A DNA stretch of 13,879 nt from Bacteroidales bacterium. Its GTDB lineage: Bacteria; Bacteroidota; Bacteroidia; Bacteroidales; P3. Below, piece after piece: positions 1 through 7,010 of this stretch (the first letter of the stretch is position 1; each line of letters opens with the position of its first letter). Under the pieces are notes generated by a model. The model made no database searches, was not told where the DNA came from, and was given only the letters and a program-made list of their open reading frames with translations. Location: NCBI GenBank assembly GCA_900769785.1, contig CAAGHV010000156.1:1-13879 (forward strand), given 5' to 3'. The translations under genes and the position numbers were made by a program.

Positions 1-393
1 ACGGTTTATGATACAGTTACCAATACCATTTACGATACGATAGATAACTTTATATATGATACAGTGTATATAACCGAAACTGATACGTTGTGGCTGTTCG
101 ATACCATTTATCTGCACGATACCATCTATATATATGATACAATATATATAAGAGATAGTACTACGGGTATAGAAAATGTGGCTACCATAAATGCCAAAAT
201 ATATTCGAGCCGTAGCCGCATAGTGGTAGAAGGCGCCGATGGCAATAGTGTAATGCTATTCGATATGCAGGGCAGGCTGCTTGCTACCAAGCGAGATGAA
301 TACAGCGTATTGGAATTTGAAGTACCAATATCGGGAGCCTACTTCGTGAAGATAGGCAACTACAAAGCCAAAAAGGTAGTGGTAATAAAATAG
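1..393 (+). CDS. C-terminal part of secreted repeat protein with T9SS-like sorting domain (5' end outside window)
   Basis: The reading frame is open from the first base, so this is the 3' end of a larger gene; the GTG at 64 is not a credible start. The visible 130 residues begin with a low-complexity stretch of (Y/F)DT units. Asp recurs every 8 residues four times and then every 6 residues four times, alternating with Tyr/Ile, as in a beta-rich stalk or linker. After a TTGIENV junction comes an 80-residue C-terminal module with the line MLFDMQGRLLATK and the ending GAYFVKIGNYKAKKVVVIK. This resembles the T9SS type A (Por secretion) tail of Bacteroidota, although the usual YPNP opening is replaced by IYSSRSR. 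By family knowledge such tails direct export across the outer membrane and are removed. Function of the main body is unknown. It ends just before a bidirectional terminator. Confidence 0.8.
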   Translation, partial: TVYDTVTNTIYDTIDNFIYDTVYITETDTLWLFDTIYLHDTIYIYDTIYIRDSTTGIENVATINAKIYSSRSRIVVEGADGNSVMLFDMQGRLLATKRDEYSVLEFEVPISGAYFVKIGNYKAKKVVVIK

Positions 394-400
394 ACAACAC

Positions 401-442
401 AAAATAAAAGAGGTGACAGATATCTGCCACCTCTTTTATTTT
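401..442. terminator. Bidirectional intrinsic terminator between convergent genes
   Basis: A 15-bp perfect stem pairs AAAATAAAAGAGGTG (401-415) with CACCTCTTTTATTTT (428-442). The 12 bases between them are themselves nearly palindromic (CAGATATCTG core), so the hairpin may be even longer. The stem base is A-rich on one side and T-rich on the other, giving a U-tract in both directions. It lies 8 bp after the stop of the partial gene and about 58 bp past the rluD stop, so it probably serves both. Confidence 0.85.
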
Positions 443-499
443 ATATCAATCTGTTATTCTAAATATTTCTTCCGAAAAATGGATATTGGATATAATATC

Positions 500-1552
500 T
501 TATTCTTCCGGGTTGGAATGCACTACATATTTTCTCCATTTCTGAAGTACAGCTTCCATGTCGTCGGGCAAAGCCGATTCGAAATGAAGAGTTTTCTTGG
601 TAGTAGGATGTACAAATCCCAACACCTTGGCGTGTAATGCTTGGCGTGGCAATAGCTCGAAACAGTTGTTTACAAACTGTTTGTACTTAGAGAATGTTGT
701 ACCCTTCAATATTATATCACCTCCATAAGTATCGTCGTTAAACAGCGGATGGCCAATATATCTCATATGAGCCCTTATCTGATGAGTACGCCCTGTTTCC
801 AACACACACTCTACCAACGATACGTATCCAAATCTTTCCAATACCGTCCAATGCGTTACTGCGTGTTTACCTTGGTCGCCGTCGGGAAATACAGTCATTA
901 TCTTTCTATCTTTTGGCGAGCGTCCCAAGTTTCCAACTATGGTACCGGAGTCTTCTCCAAAGTCGCCCCATACCAAGGCATTGTATTTACGCTCAATGGT
1001 ATGTTCAAAAAACTGCTTAGCCAAATATGTCTGAGCCATTTCGTTTTTAGCTATAAGTATAAGTCCCGATGTATTCTTGTCGATACGATGAACCAAATAA
1101 GGTACCACGGGCGATCCGTCAGCATTGGTCTGCCCTTGGAAGTGGAAGGTAAGAGCATTGAGCAAAGTACCGGTATAGTTGCCATATCCGGGATGCACCA
1201 CAAGGTTGGCCTGCTTATTTACCACTATCACATCATCGTCTTCATACACTATATTCAAGGGTATGTCTTGCGGTATTATCTCTATCTCGCGCGGAGGTTC
1301 GGGCAGCAACACACTTATCACATCACCGGGCTTGACCTTATAACTAGGCTTAGTAGGTTTGTTGTTTACCAATATACAGTCGGCTTTTGCAGCATTCTGT
1401 ATCTTATTACGCGAAGCGCCTTCTATACGTGCCATCAAGAACTTATCGATACGCAAAAGGCTCTGCCCCTTATCTACCACCACACGATAGTTCTCATACA
1501 TTTCGCCATCTTCGTGTCTGTCGTCTATCTCTTGTAATTCTTCGTCTATCAT
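500..1552 (-). CDS. rluD: 23S rRNA pseudouridine synthase, RluD type (RluA family)
   Basis: Converts uridines of 23S rRNA helix 69 to pseudouridine (positions 1911, 1915 and 1917 in E. coli, by family knowledge); acts in the cytoplasm during large-subunit assembly. The 350-residue protein has an N-terminal S4 RNA-binding domain (about 31-80, LLRIDKFL...VKPGDVI). The catalytic domain follows, with motif HRIDKNTSGL containing the catalytic Asp158, then GRTHQIRAH (254-262) and a C-terminal LHA...HP segment. Length is near 325 residues for E. coli RluD, with a slightly longer acidic N-terminus. The start codon is preceded by ATATACAACA, an A-rich leader without Shine-Dalgarno. It lies 14 bp downstream of the T9SS gene and is the last gene of that minus-strand cluster. 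A paralogue such as RluA or RluC is possible but the S4 domain and neighbours favour RluD. Confidence 0.93.
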   Translation of the reverse strand: MIDEELQEIDDRHEDGEMYENYRVVVDKGQSLLRIDKFLMARIEGASRNKIQNAAKADCILVNNKPTKPSYKVKPGDVISVLLPEPPREIEIIPQDIPLNIVYEDDDVIVVNKQANLVVHPGYGNYTGTLLNALTFHFQGQTNADGSPVVPYLVHRIDKNTSGLILIAKNEMAQTYLAKQFFEHTIERKYNALVWGDFGEDSGTIVGNLGRSPKDRKIMTVFPDGDQGKHAVTHWTVLERFGYVSLVECVLETGRTHQIRAHMRYIGHPLFNDDTYGGDIILKGTTFSKYKQFVNNCFELLPRQALHAKVLGFVHPTTKKTLHFESALPDDMEAVLQKWRKYVVHSNPEE

Positions 1553-1566
1553 TGTTGTATATATGG

Positions 1567-3510
1567 TTATTTTGCCACCACTATTTTAGTTGTATATTGT
1601 TGTTTTGTATTATTATCCACTACCTTTATCATATATAGTCCGTTGGCAAATGAGGCAGTGCTTATCCCTCCCAACAATGGTTGAGCATACACACATTTAC
1701 CCTGCATACTATATATATATATTGTATAATTATCGCCCAATATATCGTCCGGCAGGCTTACAAATATCCTGTCTTTTGCCGGATTAGGATACACCTTTAT
1801 AGTTTTGCTTTCAAGCATATTGGGATTGTTGGTTATCCCTATGGTGGCTTTTGCACCAAAATATGGCCTCATCATCAAAGCTCCCGATAGTATGCTCTGC
1901 TGCCATTCCATTCCTGTTCTATAATAAATATATTGTCGAGCATCGTTGTTTCGGTCAAATCCCAAATTGATAAAGTAGCGCGAGTGTTGCTCGAAACCTA
2001 TGTATATCGTACCATTTACCCTTACAGGTCGTTCCAACACATAACGTCGATATTGGTTCATCTCGCCAAACTTGGGATAGGAATAGTCCGAACTCTTGTA
2101 GATAACATTACCCGGAAGTCCGTTGTTGTCGTCCCATATTGTTATATAGAATGGTATATCAGTATTCTCACCATCCATCGTTTGGTTGAAAAACATATCA
2201 ATGGCAGTAAGGGTGTCGGCAGTATTAAGTTTAAACTTATATGCCAGAAACATCACATTGTTCGACGATGTAAGCCCGTATCCATTTTCAGGCGTACCAT
2301 CGTCGTAGGCATAGTAGTTGTCAAATACCTGATTGAATATTATAGTATCGTTTTCGGAATGAAGGTCGCCGGTAATACCATTCTTTATTATGTGCTTTAT
2401 AGTAAATACCGATGGCGAATTGGTATTTACCGTAAAGGCAAAATCTATTGGAGGATTGGCATGAGCTTCGGCCGTCTGATACTCGCCCGAGGAGTAGAAA
2501 GGCGATATATTGTCGTGGCCTCCACTATAGTTACTCACCACACTACCATTATTTTGCTCTACAATATATGAGTAATTACACTCCAATGCTGTTGAATACA
2601 TATTGGTAATAGTAAGCGAGGCATTGGTTTTCATATCGCTTTGACGGAATTGCTTCGAGGGCATAGCCTGATAGTCTTTCAGAAACGACGGTGCCGACAA
2701 TACAAAAGCTATATCCCTAGTGGTTGTATCCATGCAAGTTCGCGAGTTGCTCAAATATACATAATCTATATTCCATTGGTCGGTGTTGGCAGCTATTCCG
2801 GGCTTAGCACTATTATCGAGCGAGCAATAGTTACGGAAACGAAATCTAAAAGAATCCGAAAAGTAAATACTATCGGTTATTGCCACAGCCACATATTTGA
2901 AAAAGAACCCTGTATGTGCATACAATGTATCGAGGTCGAAACCACCCGATGCCCACACTGTGTTCCATTTATCATTACCGACATCGTACAAGTCTAGCAT
3001 AAGCGAATCGTCGGCAGAAGGTGCATTGCCAATTCTCTCCCACATATTACCATATCCCCCACCGGGCTGAAAGTAGAAACTAAGATAAATAGAGTCTGCA
3101 ACCGTAACAGCTTTCTTATATGGAGTAAACAACGAATCTAAGCGTATAATATTGGAAGTAAGTGTATCGGCCGAGAATACAGAGGTGGTGGCCATAGCAT
3201 GTAGGTTGCCCCAAGCATCCAAAGCATCTAATGTAGCTACTCCCACCGTTGGTGGAAACACCCCATACGACGAATTGACAAAGGCATGATTATCGGCCCA
3301 CAATATATCTTTGGGATACCCTTGGTAATTGGAAAAATCGTCGAAGAAAGGCAGTTGTAACACCGTAGCACTTTTATTTGTATTCCTTTCATGCCCTGCT
3401 AGTTGCTTAAGAGCAGGATTGTAATCCAATCCCACTAGTTTTTCTTGTGCAAAAGCCACATTGGCACATACCCACAACACCACCAACCATACCACATTAT
3501 TCTTTCTCAT
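1567..3510 (-). CDS. Secreted protein with T9SS type A sorting domain, function unknown
   Basis: A 647-residue exported protein. Residues 1-21 form a Sec signal peptide with a hydrophobic VVWLVVLWV core and a likely cleavage AFA|Q at 21/22. The C-terminus (about 565-647) is a T9SS type A domain: IKVYPNPAKDRIFVSLP, then IYIYSMQGKCVY, and NGLYMIKVVDNN...TTKIVVAK. Such proteins cross the outer membrane through the type IX apparatus and are released or attached to the surface. The middle contains FFDDFSNYQGYP near residue 55 and YYAYDDGTPENGYG near 400, both common in large beta-rich surface proteins of the phylum. No catalytic motif is recognised. Unlike neighbouring genes it has a Shine-Dalgarno-like AAGGTGAT just before ATG. 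It sits between the PASTA and rluD genes and is probably co-transcribed with both. Confidence 0.88.
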   Translation of the reverse strand: MRKNNVVWLVVLWVCANVAFAQEKLVGLDYNPALKQLAGHERNTNKSATVLQLPFFDDFSNYQGYPKDILWADNHAFVNSSYGVFPPTVGVATLDALDAWGNLHAMATTSVFSADTLTSNIIRLDSLFTPYKKAVTVADSIYLSFYFQPGGGYGNMWERIGNAPSADDSLMLDLYDVGNDKWNTVWASGGFDLDTLYAHTGFFFKYVAVAITDSIYFSDSFRFRFRNYCSLDNSAKPGIAANTDQWNIDYVYLSNSRTCMDTTTRDIAFVLSAPSFLKDYQAMPSKQFRQSDMKTNASLTITNMYSTALECNYSYIVEQNNGSVVSNYSGGHDNISPFYSSGEYQTAEAHANPPIDFAFTVNTNSPSVFTIKHIIKNGITGDLHSENDTIIFNQVFDNYYAYDDGTPENGYGLTSSNNVMFLAYKFKLNTADTLTAIDMFFNQTMDGENTDIPFYITIWDDNNGLPGNVIYKSSDYSYPKFGEMNQYRRYVLERPVRVNGTIYIGFEQHSRYFINLGFDRNNDARQYIYYRTGMEWQQSILSGALMMRPYFGAKATIGITNNPNMLESKTIKVYPNPAKDRIFVSLPDDILGDNYTIYIYSMQGKCVYAQPLLGGISTASFANGLYMIKVVDNNTKQQYTTKIVVAK

Positions 3511-3512
3511 AT

Positions 3513-3520
3513 ATCACCTT
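3513..3520 (-). promoter_or_regulatory. Shine-Dalgarno-like site of the T9SS protein gene
   Basis: The minus strand reads AAGGTGAT, then AT, then the ATG. GGAAGGTGAT agrees with the anti-SD complement AGGAGGTGAT at 8 of 10 positions. This is unusual in this window, where other starts have only A-rich leaders, and it supports the chosen start at 3510. Confidence 0.45.
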
Positions 3521-3592
3521 CCATTTATTGTTATACCATATAGGGGTTCTCCCACCCCTTACACTATTATCATATACAAGGGTACTACAATA

Positions 3593-4462
3593 TTACCAAC
3601 TAAAAAAACTTTCACTTTCTTCCAACAAAGCTTCCTGTTCCTCAATATTAGTTGTGTCAACTTTGAATTCCTTAACCAACTTGTCGAAATCAGTTTTATT
3701 TTCCGATTCGTACCATATCTCCACCGCTGTTCCCAATGGCAAACGCGAACGGCCATTGTAGTTTGGCTGTTGCTTAGCTACACGCACATAACGAGGATCT
3801 ATATCAGTAGGATAATGCTCCTTGCCAATATTCATCGATGCTGAAAGTATAGTCTTACGAGCATCTTCCGGAGTTTTGCCCAACACAAATGGCACCATCG
3901 ACACAGCCTCTTCGGGTACATCGCCCTTACCTACAGTGAGATCTATATACGAACCTTTTTCCACCATTGTCTTTGGTGTAACACCCCTGCCCTTGTATGT
4001 TTCTTCCAATACAGCATTTTTGAAACTACTCTCTACAAAGGTAAGTTTTCCACCTTGTAAACCTGCACCTTCCAATTCTGATATTGCCCTACGCACTGTC
4101 ATATCAATAACATCTGGAACTTGAATTTTTTCGGGACGATATGCCGAAATAGTTATATATACCTTACGCCCTGATTTTACATTTTCATGAGCTATCGGAT
4201 CTTGAGTAAGTACCACTCCGCCTTCGCTATTAGGTACAAAAACAGAATCAATTACTATAAATTCCAATTGCGACGATTGTGGAAACGAACTTAACTCCTC
4301 GATATTCTTGCCAACAATTTCCGGCACAGAAAACTCTTGTCCATGACGACTATAATGTTGCAATAAGAAATAAACTCCAATAAAAATTGCTATACTTATC
4401 AACAACATAAGCAACAAATGCTTAAGGATTGGAAACTTGCGAAAAAATTCTTTAATACTCAT
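3593..4462 (-). CDS. Membrane-anchored protein with three PASTA domains
   Basis: A 289-residue protein with a short basic cytoplasmic start, one transmembrane helix (about 15-35, HLLLMLLISIAIFIGVYFLL) and a periplasmic part of three PASTA repeats: about 44-107 (FSVPEIVGKN...), 113-178 (IQVPDVIDMT...VTPKTMVEKGSYIDLTVGKG) and 187-252 (SMVPFVLGKT...LPLGTAVEIWY). A Glu/Asp/Ser-rich tail of about 37 residues follows. PASTA domains are known to bind uncrosslinked peptidoglycan or beta-lactam-like ligands in Ser/Thr kinases and penicillin-binding proteins. Here there is no kinase or transpeptidase part, so this is a stand-alone cell-wall sensor or scaffold. It is the first gene of a minus-strand cluster with the T9SS protein (82 bp downstream) and rluD. 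A TAnnTTTG-type -7 box lies about 100 bp upstream. Domain call is firm; role is inferred. Confidence 0.88.
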   Translation of the reverse strand: MSIKEFFRKFPILKHLLLMLLISIAIFIGVYFLLQHYSRHGQEFSVPEIVGKNIEELSSFPQSSQLEFIVIDSVFVPNSEGGVVLTQDPIAHENVKSGRKVYITISAYRPEKIQVPDVIDMTVRRAISELEGAGLQGGKLTFVESSFKNAVLEETYKGRGVTPKTMVEKGSYIDLTVGKGDVPEEAVSMVPFVLGKTPEDARKTILSASMNIGKEHYPTDIDPRYVRVAKQQPNYNGRSRLPLGTAVEIWYESENKTDFDKLVKEFKVDTTNIEEQEALLEESESFFSW

Positions 4463-4561
4463 ATTTTATCTAAATATATCTGTTTACGACACAATTTGAA
4501 TTTAAATAACTCAAAGTATAGTTTATTATTGTTTTGAAGCATAAATAAATTGTTGCTACCA

Positions 4562-4569
4562 CAAACATA
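4562..4569 (-). promoter_or_regulatory. Candidate -7 box for the PASTA-T9SS-rluD cluster
   Basis: The minus strand reads TATGTTTG, a full match to the Bacteroidota -7 consensus TAnnTTTG, about 100 bp before the PASTA start. No TTG/TTTG -33 element is seen at the usual spacing, so this rests on one short motif in AT-rich DNA. Confidence 0.3.
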
Positions 4570-4672
4570 TACACAACCATGTACATAATATTATATAATA
4601 AATCTCAGACAAAACACAATACACATATTATATATAGTAAAAAAAATAACAGTATATCACCACACCAACAAC

Positions 4673-4715
4673 ACCCTATCATCAATCGGTTCACAATAGG
4701 GTATCAACCAACCGA
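4673..4715. repeat. Interlocking inverted repeats
   Basis: ACCCTAT (4673-4679) pairs with ATAGGGT (4696-4702), and TCGGTT (4686-4691) pairs with AACCGA (4710-4715). The two dyads overlap, so the two hairpins exclude each other or form a pseudoknot-like arrangement. No U-tract follows. They lie within the putative origin, close to the PASTA promoter side. Confidence 0.5.
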
Positions 4716-4841
4716 CGATATAGCATGAAAAGCACATCGTGTTACAAACAAATTTCCCTCCTAATGTAGTTCGATTTCCATCACGAAGAAAATCTAACTA
4801 TATCACGAGAAAAAAAATAGTTATACCATAGCCGAAAAAAA

Positions 4842-4850
4842 TGTGCATAA
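4842..4850 (-). promoter_or_regulatory. DnaA box match
   Basis: Minus strand TTATGCACA fits the consensus TTATNCACA exactly. It is 628 bp upstream of dnaA and in the same orientation as the second box, 130 bp away. Confidence 0.5.
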
Positions 4851-4918
4851 AAAAAATGTTTCGCAACAAAATATGGCAAATAATAATGCTATAAATAGTA
4901 TTTTTCTCCACTATCAAG

Positions 4919-4934
4919 AAAAAGATATCTTTTT
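4919..4934. repeat. Perfect 16-bp palindrome
   Basis: AAAAAGATATCTTTTT is a perfect palindrome centred on GATATC. A second partial copy of its right half (ATATCTTTTT) follows at 4946-4955. This may be a protein site or an easily melted element in the putative origin. Confidence 0.5.
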
Positions 4935-4971
4935 TCATAAAAAACATATCTTTTTCTTCTCAACAACACCA

Positions 4972-4980
4972 TGTGAATAA
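4972..4980 (-). promoter_or_regulatory. DnaA box match
   Basis: Minus strand TTATTCACA fits TTATNCACA exactly, in the same orientation as the box at 4842-4850. Confidence 0.5.
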
Positions 4981-5164
4981 AAATCACAACACCATTTACA
5001 CCCTAATAACGATATATCTATTTGATAAAACGGACATTGCAAACACCACTATAAAATCTCAGAAAATCACATTCCTCTAATATTCAAATCTATAGAAAAT
5101 AGTACTGAAATACAATTATTTACAAAATAAAAAAACACAATATTTTGATTAATAATACCATATC

Positions 5165-5231
5165 AAAAAGAGAAAAAAATACAGCAAAAAATGGAAAAAA
5201 GCTGGAAAAATATTTTTTTATTGAAAAAAAA
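5165..5231. other. Phased A-tracts, predicted intrinsically bent DNA
   Basis: Six A-tracts and one T-tract of 5-8 bases have centres near 5167, 5176, 5188.5, 5197.5, 5208, 5216 and 5227.5. The mean spacing is about 10.1 bp, close to one helical turn, which is the arrangement known to curve DNA. The stretch is also locally G-rich on the + strand, unlike the C-rich DNA around it. Confidence 0.55.
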
Positions 5232-5395
5232 GTATTATATTCGGCGATAGTAGGTAGTAATAGATAATATTTCTGTATCTATCAACTATTTATATAAAAA
5301 TAGTATTTAAAAATCTAAAAAAACGCCTGCTTGTTTACAAAAAAAAAATGATTTATGCAAATTTATTTTCAAACAACCAATTGTTTTTTTCTTTC

Positions 5396-5403
5396 TACAT
5401 TTG
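5396..5403 (+). promoter_or_regulatory. Candidate dnaA promoter -7 box
   Basis: TACATTTG matches TAnnTTTG fully and lies 66 bp before the dnaA start, giving a leader of roughly 60 bases. A TTG at 5381-5383 is too close to be a normal -33 element. Confidence 0.45.
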
Positions 5404-5469
5404 CAAACGAAACGAAAAATACAGAACAACTCGTAATACACTTAGAAACACATATTAGTATATAAAAAG

Positions 5470-6909
5470 ATGAGTAAAGATTATAAGACAATTTGGGACA
5501 AGTGTCTTGAAATAATAAAAGACACGTTGCAAAACGAACATGTGTACAAAACATGGTTTTTGCCTATAGTTCCTATTCAGTTGGAGAATAATGTATTGAC
5601 TCTTCAAGTTCCAAGTACATTCTTTTATGAATGGTTGGAAGACAACTATATAGATATACTGAAAAAAACAATTCGCAGAGTATTAGGTGCAGGAGCCATG
5701 CTTCGTTATAGTGTTGTTGTAGAACACAGTATCGAAGGCAGTCCATACACAACAGTTCTACCATCAAGTGGACGTAAAGCAACCCAAAATATGCCAAAAG
5801 ATATACCAATCAACATCAATAGAGATGGCAACAAGGAATTACCAAATCCCTTTACCATTCCCGGAATACAAAAAATAAAAATCCACTCTCAACTAAATGA
5901 AAATTATACATTGGAAAACTTTGTAGAAGGAGAGTGCAATCGATTGGCTCGTTCTGCAGGTTTTGCAGTAGCCGAAAATCCAGGACGCACAGCGTTCAAT
6001 CCATTGATGTTATACGGCAATGCCGGATTGGGAAAAACACACTTAGCTCACGCTATTGGTATAAAAACAAAAGAAAACTTTCCTGACAAAACAGTATTGT
6101 ACGTAACCGCTGAACAATTTTCACAACAATACCGCGAATCAGTTGTAAATAATACCGTTAATGATTTTATCCACTTCTACGAAATGATAGACGTGCTTAT
6201 TATCGACGATATTTACTTTTGGGAAAACAAGGCTCCAAAAACTCAAGAAGCATTCTTCCATATTTTTAACTACCTCCATCAACGCAATAAACAAATAATA
6301 ATAACATCAGACAAAGCTCCCGCCGAACTTACCGGCTTGGAACCCCGCTTGATGTCAAGATTAAAATGGGGACTATCGGCTGACTTACAGGCTCCGAATG
6401 TAGAAACTCGTATAGCAATACTGAAACAAAAGTTGGAAAATGATGGCATTGAAATGCCATACGAAGTGATTGAATATATAGCATACAATATCAACAATAA
6501 TGTACGCGAGTTAGAAGGTGCATTAATATCACTAATGGCTCAATCATCACTAAACAAAAAACAAATAACACTAGACTTGGCAAAACAAATGATAGATAAA
6601 TTTGTCAAGAACACTGCTCGTGAAATAACCATTGATTACATACAAAAGGTTATATGTGATTACTTTAATCTTCCAATAGAAAGCATCCAATCACACACCC
6701 GCAAACGCGAAATAGTTCAAGCCCGTCAGTTGGCTATGTACTTTGCTAAAAAGATGACAAAATCATCGTTAGCGATAATAGGACTGCAATGTGGAAACAA
6801 AGACCATGCAACAGTACTACACGCATGCAAGACTGTAAGCAACCTAACAGAAACAGACAAAAAATTCCGTTTTTGGGTAGAAGAACTCGAAAAGAAATTC
6901 AAACAATAA
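5470..6909 (+). CDS. dnaA: Chromosomal replication initiator protein DnaA
   Basis: Binds DnaA boxes at the origin, oligomerises with ATP, melts the DNA and helps load the helicase. The 479-residue protein is full length. Domain I (about 1-85, IWDKCLEIIKDTL...TWFLPI) is followed by a short variable linker. The AAA+ domain III has Walker A GNAGLGKT (183-190), Walker B LIIDD (243-247), sensor 1 IIITSD (276-281) and the arginine-containing EPRLMSRLKWGL (291-302). Domain IV (about 385-479) carries the DNA-binding signature DHATVLHACKT (445-455). The ATG at 5470 is the natural start because domain I begins immediately. It stands alone between the 1-kb upstream region and its own terminator; dnaN and recF are not adjacent, as is common in this phylum. 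Confidence 0.98.
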   Translation: MSKDYKTIWDKCLEIIKDTLQNEHVYKTWFLPIVPIQLENNVLTLQVPSTFFYEWLEDNYIDILKKTIRRVLGAGAMLRYSVVVEHSIEGSPYTTVLPSSGRKATQNMPKDIPININRDGNKELPNPFTIPGIQKIKIHSQLNENYTLENFVEGECNRLARSAGFAVAENPGRTAFNPLMLYGNAGLGKTHLAHAIGIKTKENFPDKTVLYVTAEQFSQQYRESVVNNTVNDFIHFYEMIDVLIIDDIYFWENKAPKTQEAFFHIFNYLHQRNKQIIITSDKAPAELTGLEPRLMSRLKWGLSADLQAPNVETRIAILKQKLENDGIEMPYEVIEYIAYNINNNVRELEGALISLMAQSSLNKKQITLDLAKQMIDKFVKNTAREITIDYIQKVICDYFNLPIESIQSHTRKREIVQARQLAMYFAKKMTKSSLAIIGLQCGNKDHATVLHACKTVSNLTETDKKFRFWVEELEKKFKQ

Positions 6910-6940
6910 ATAACTTGTGTGTTTTTTTCATAGATTTAAC

Positions 6941-6985
6941 ACCCTTTACCCTCTATACAAAAAAAATTGAGGGTGAGGGTTTTTT
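6941..6985 (+). terminator. Intrinsic terminator after dnaA
   Basis: ACCCTTTACCCTC (6941-6953) pairs with GAGGGTGAGGGT (6969-6980) with one bulge, leaving an A-rich loop, and TTTTTT follows. It is 32 bp after the dnaA stop and separates dnaA from the flavin reductase gene. Confidence 0.85.
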
Positions 6986-7010
6986 AATAAACAAATAATC
7001 CACCAACAAT

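Larger units (their letters stand above)
4463..5469. other. 1-kb AT-rich non-coding region upstream of dnaA; candidate chromosomal origin
   Basis: No credible gene is present on either strand. Both flanking genes are transcribed outward. Contents: two exact TTATNCACA DnaA-box matches on the minus strand (4842-4850, 4972-4980), near-matches at 5116-5124 and 5353-5361, a perfect 16-bp palindrome at 4919-4934, interlocking dyads at 4673-4715, phased A-tracts at 5165-5231 and a promoter -7 box before dnaA. Position, base composition and boxes are what an oriC would show. Against it, only two boxes are exact and the + strand is C-rich on both sides, so skew does not switch here. The region could instead be only a large dnaA regulatory region. 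Confidence 0.45.

Noticed and set aside
749..1537. Long open frame antisense to rluD (262 residues)
   Set aside because: It is a shadow of rluD in the opposite strand; its translation is rich in Tyr, His and Ile with no domain, and rluD itself is clearly real.
1933..2571. 212-residue open frame antisense to the T9SS protein gene
   Set aside because: Shadow frame; Val/Ile/Tyr-rich product with no recognisable domain or start context.
3542..3559. AGGGGT/ACCCCT hairpin between the PASTA and T9SS genes as a terminator
   Set aside because: The stem is only 6 bp and no U-tract follows on the minus strand; at most a weak structure in the intergenic leader.
6167..6175. TTATCCACT, one base off a DnaA box, inside dnaA
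   Set aside because: It encodes conserved-region residues of DnaA, is a single copy and imperfect, so it is best explained by coding sequence.
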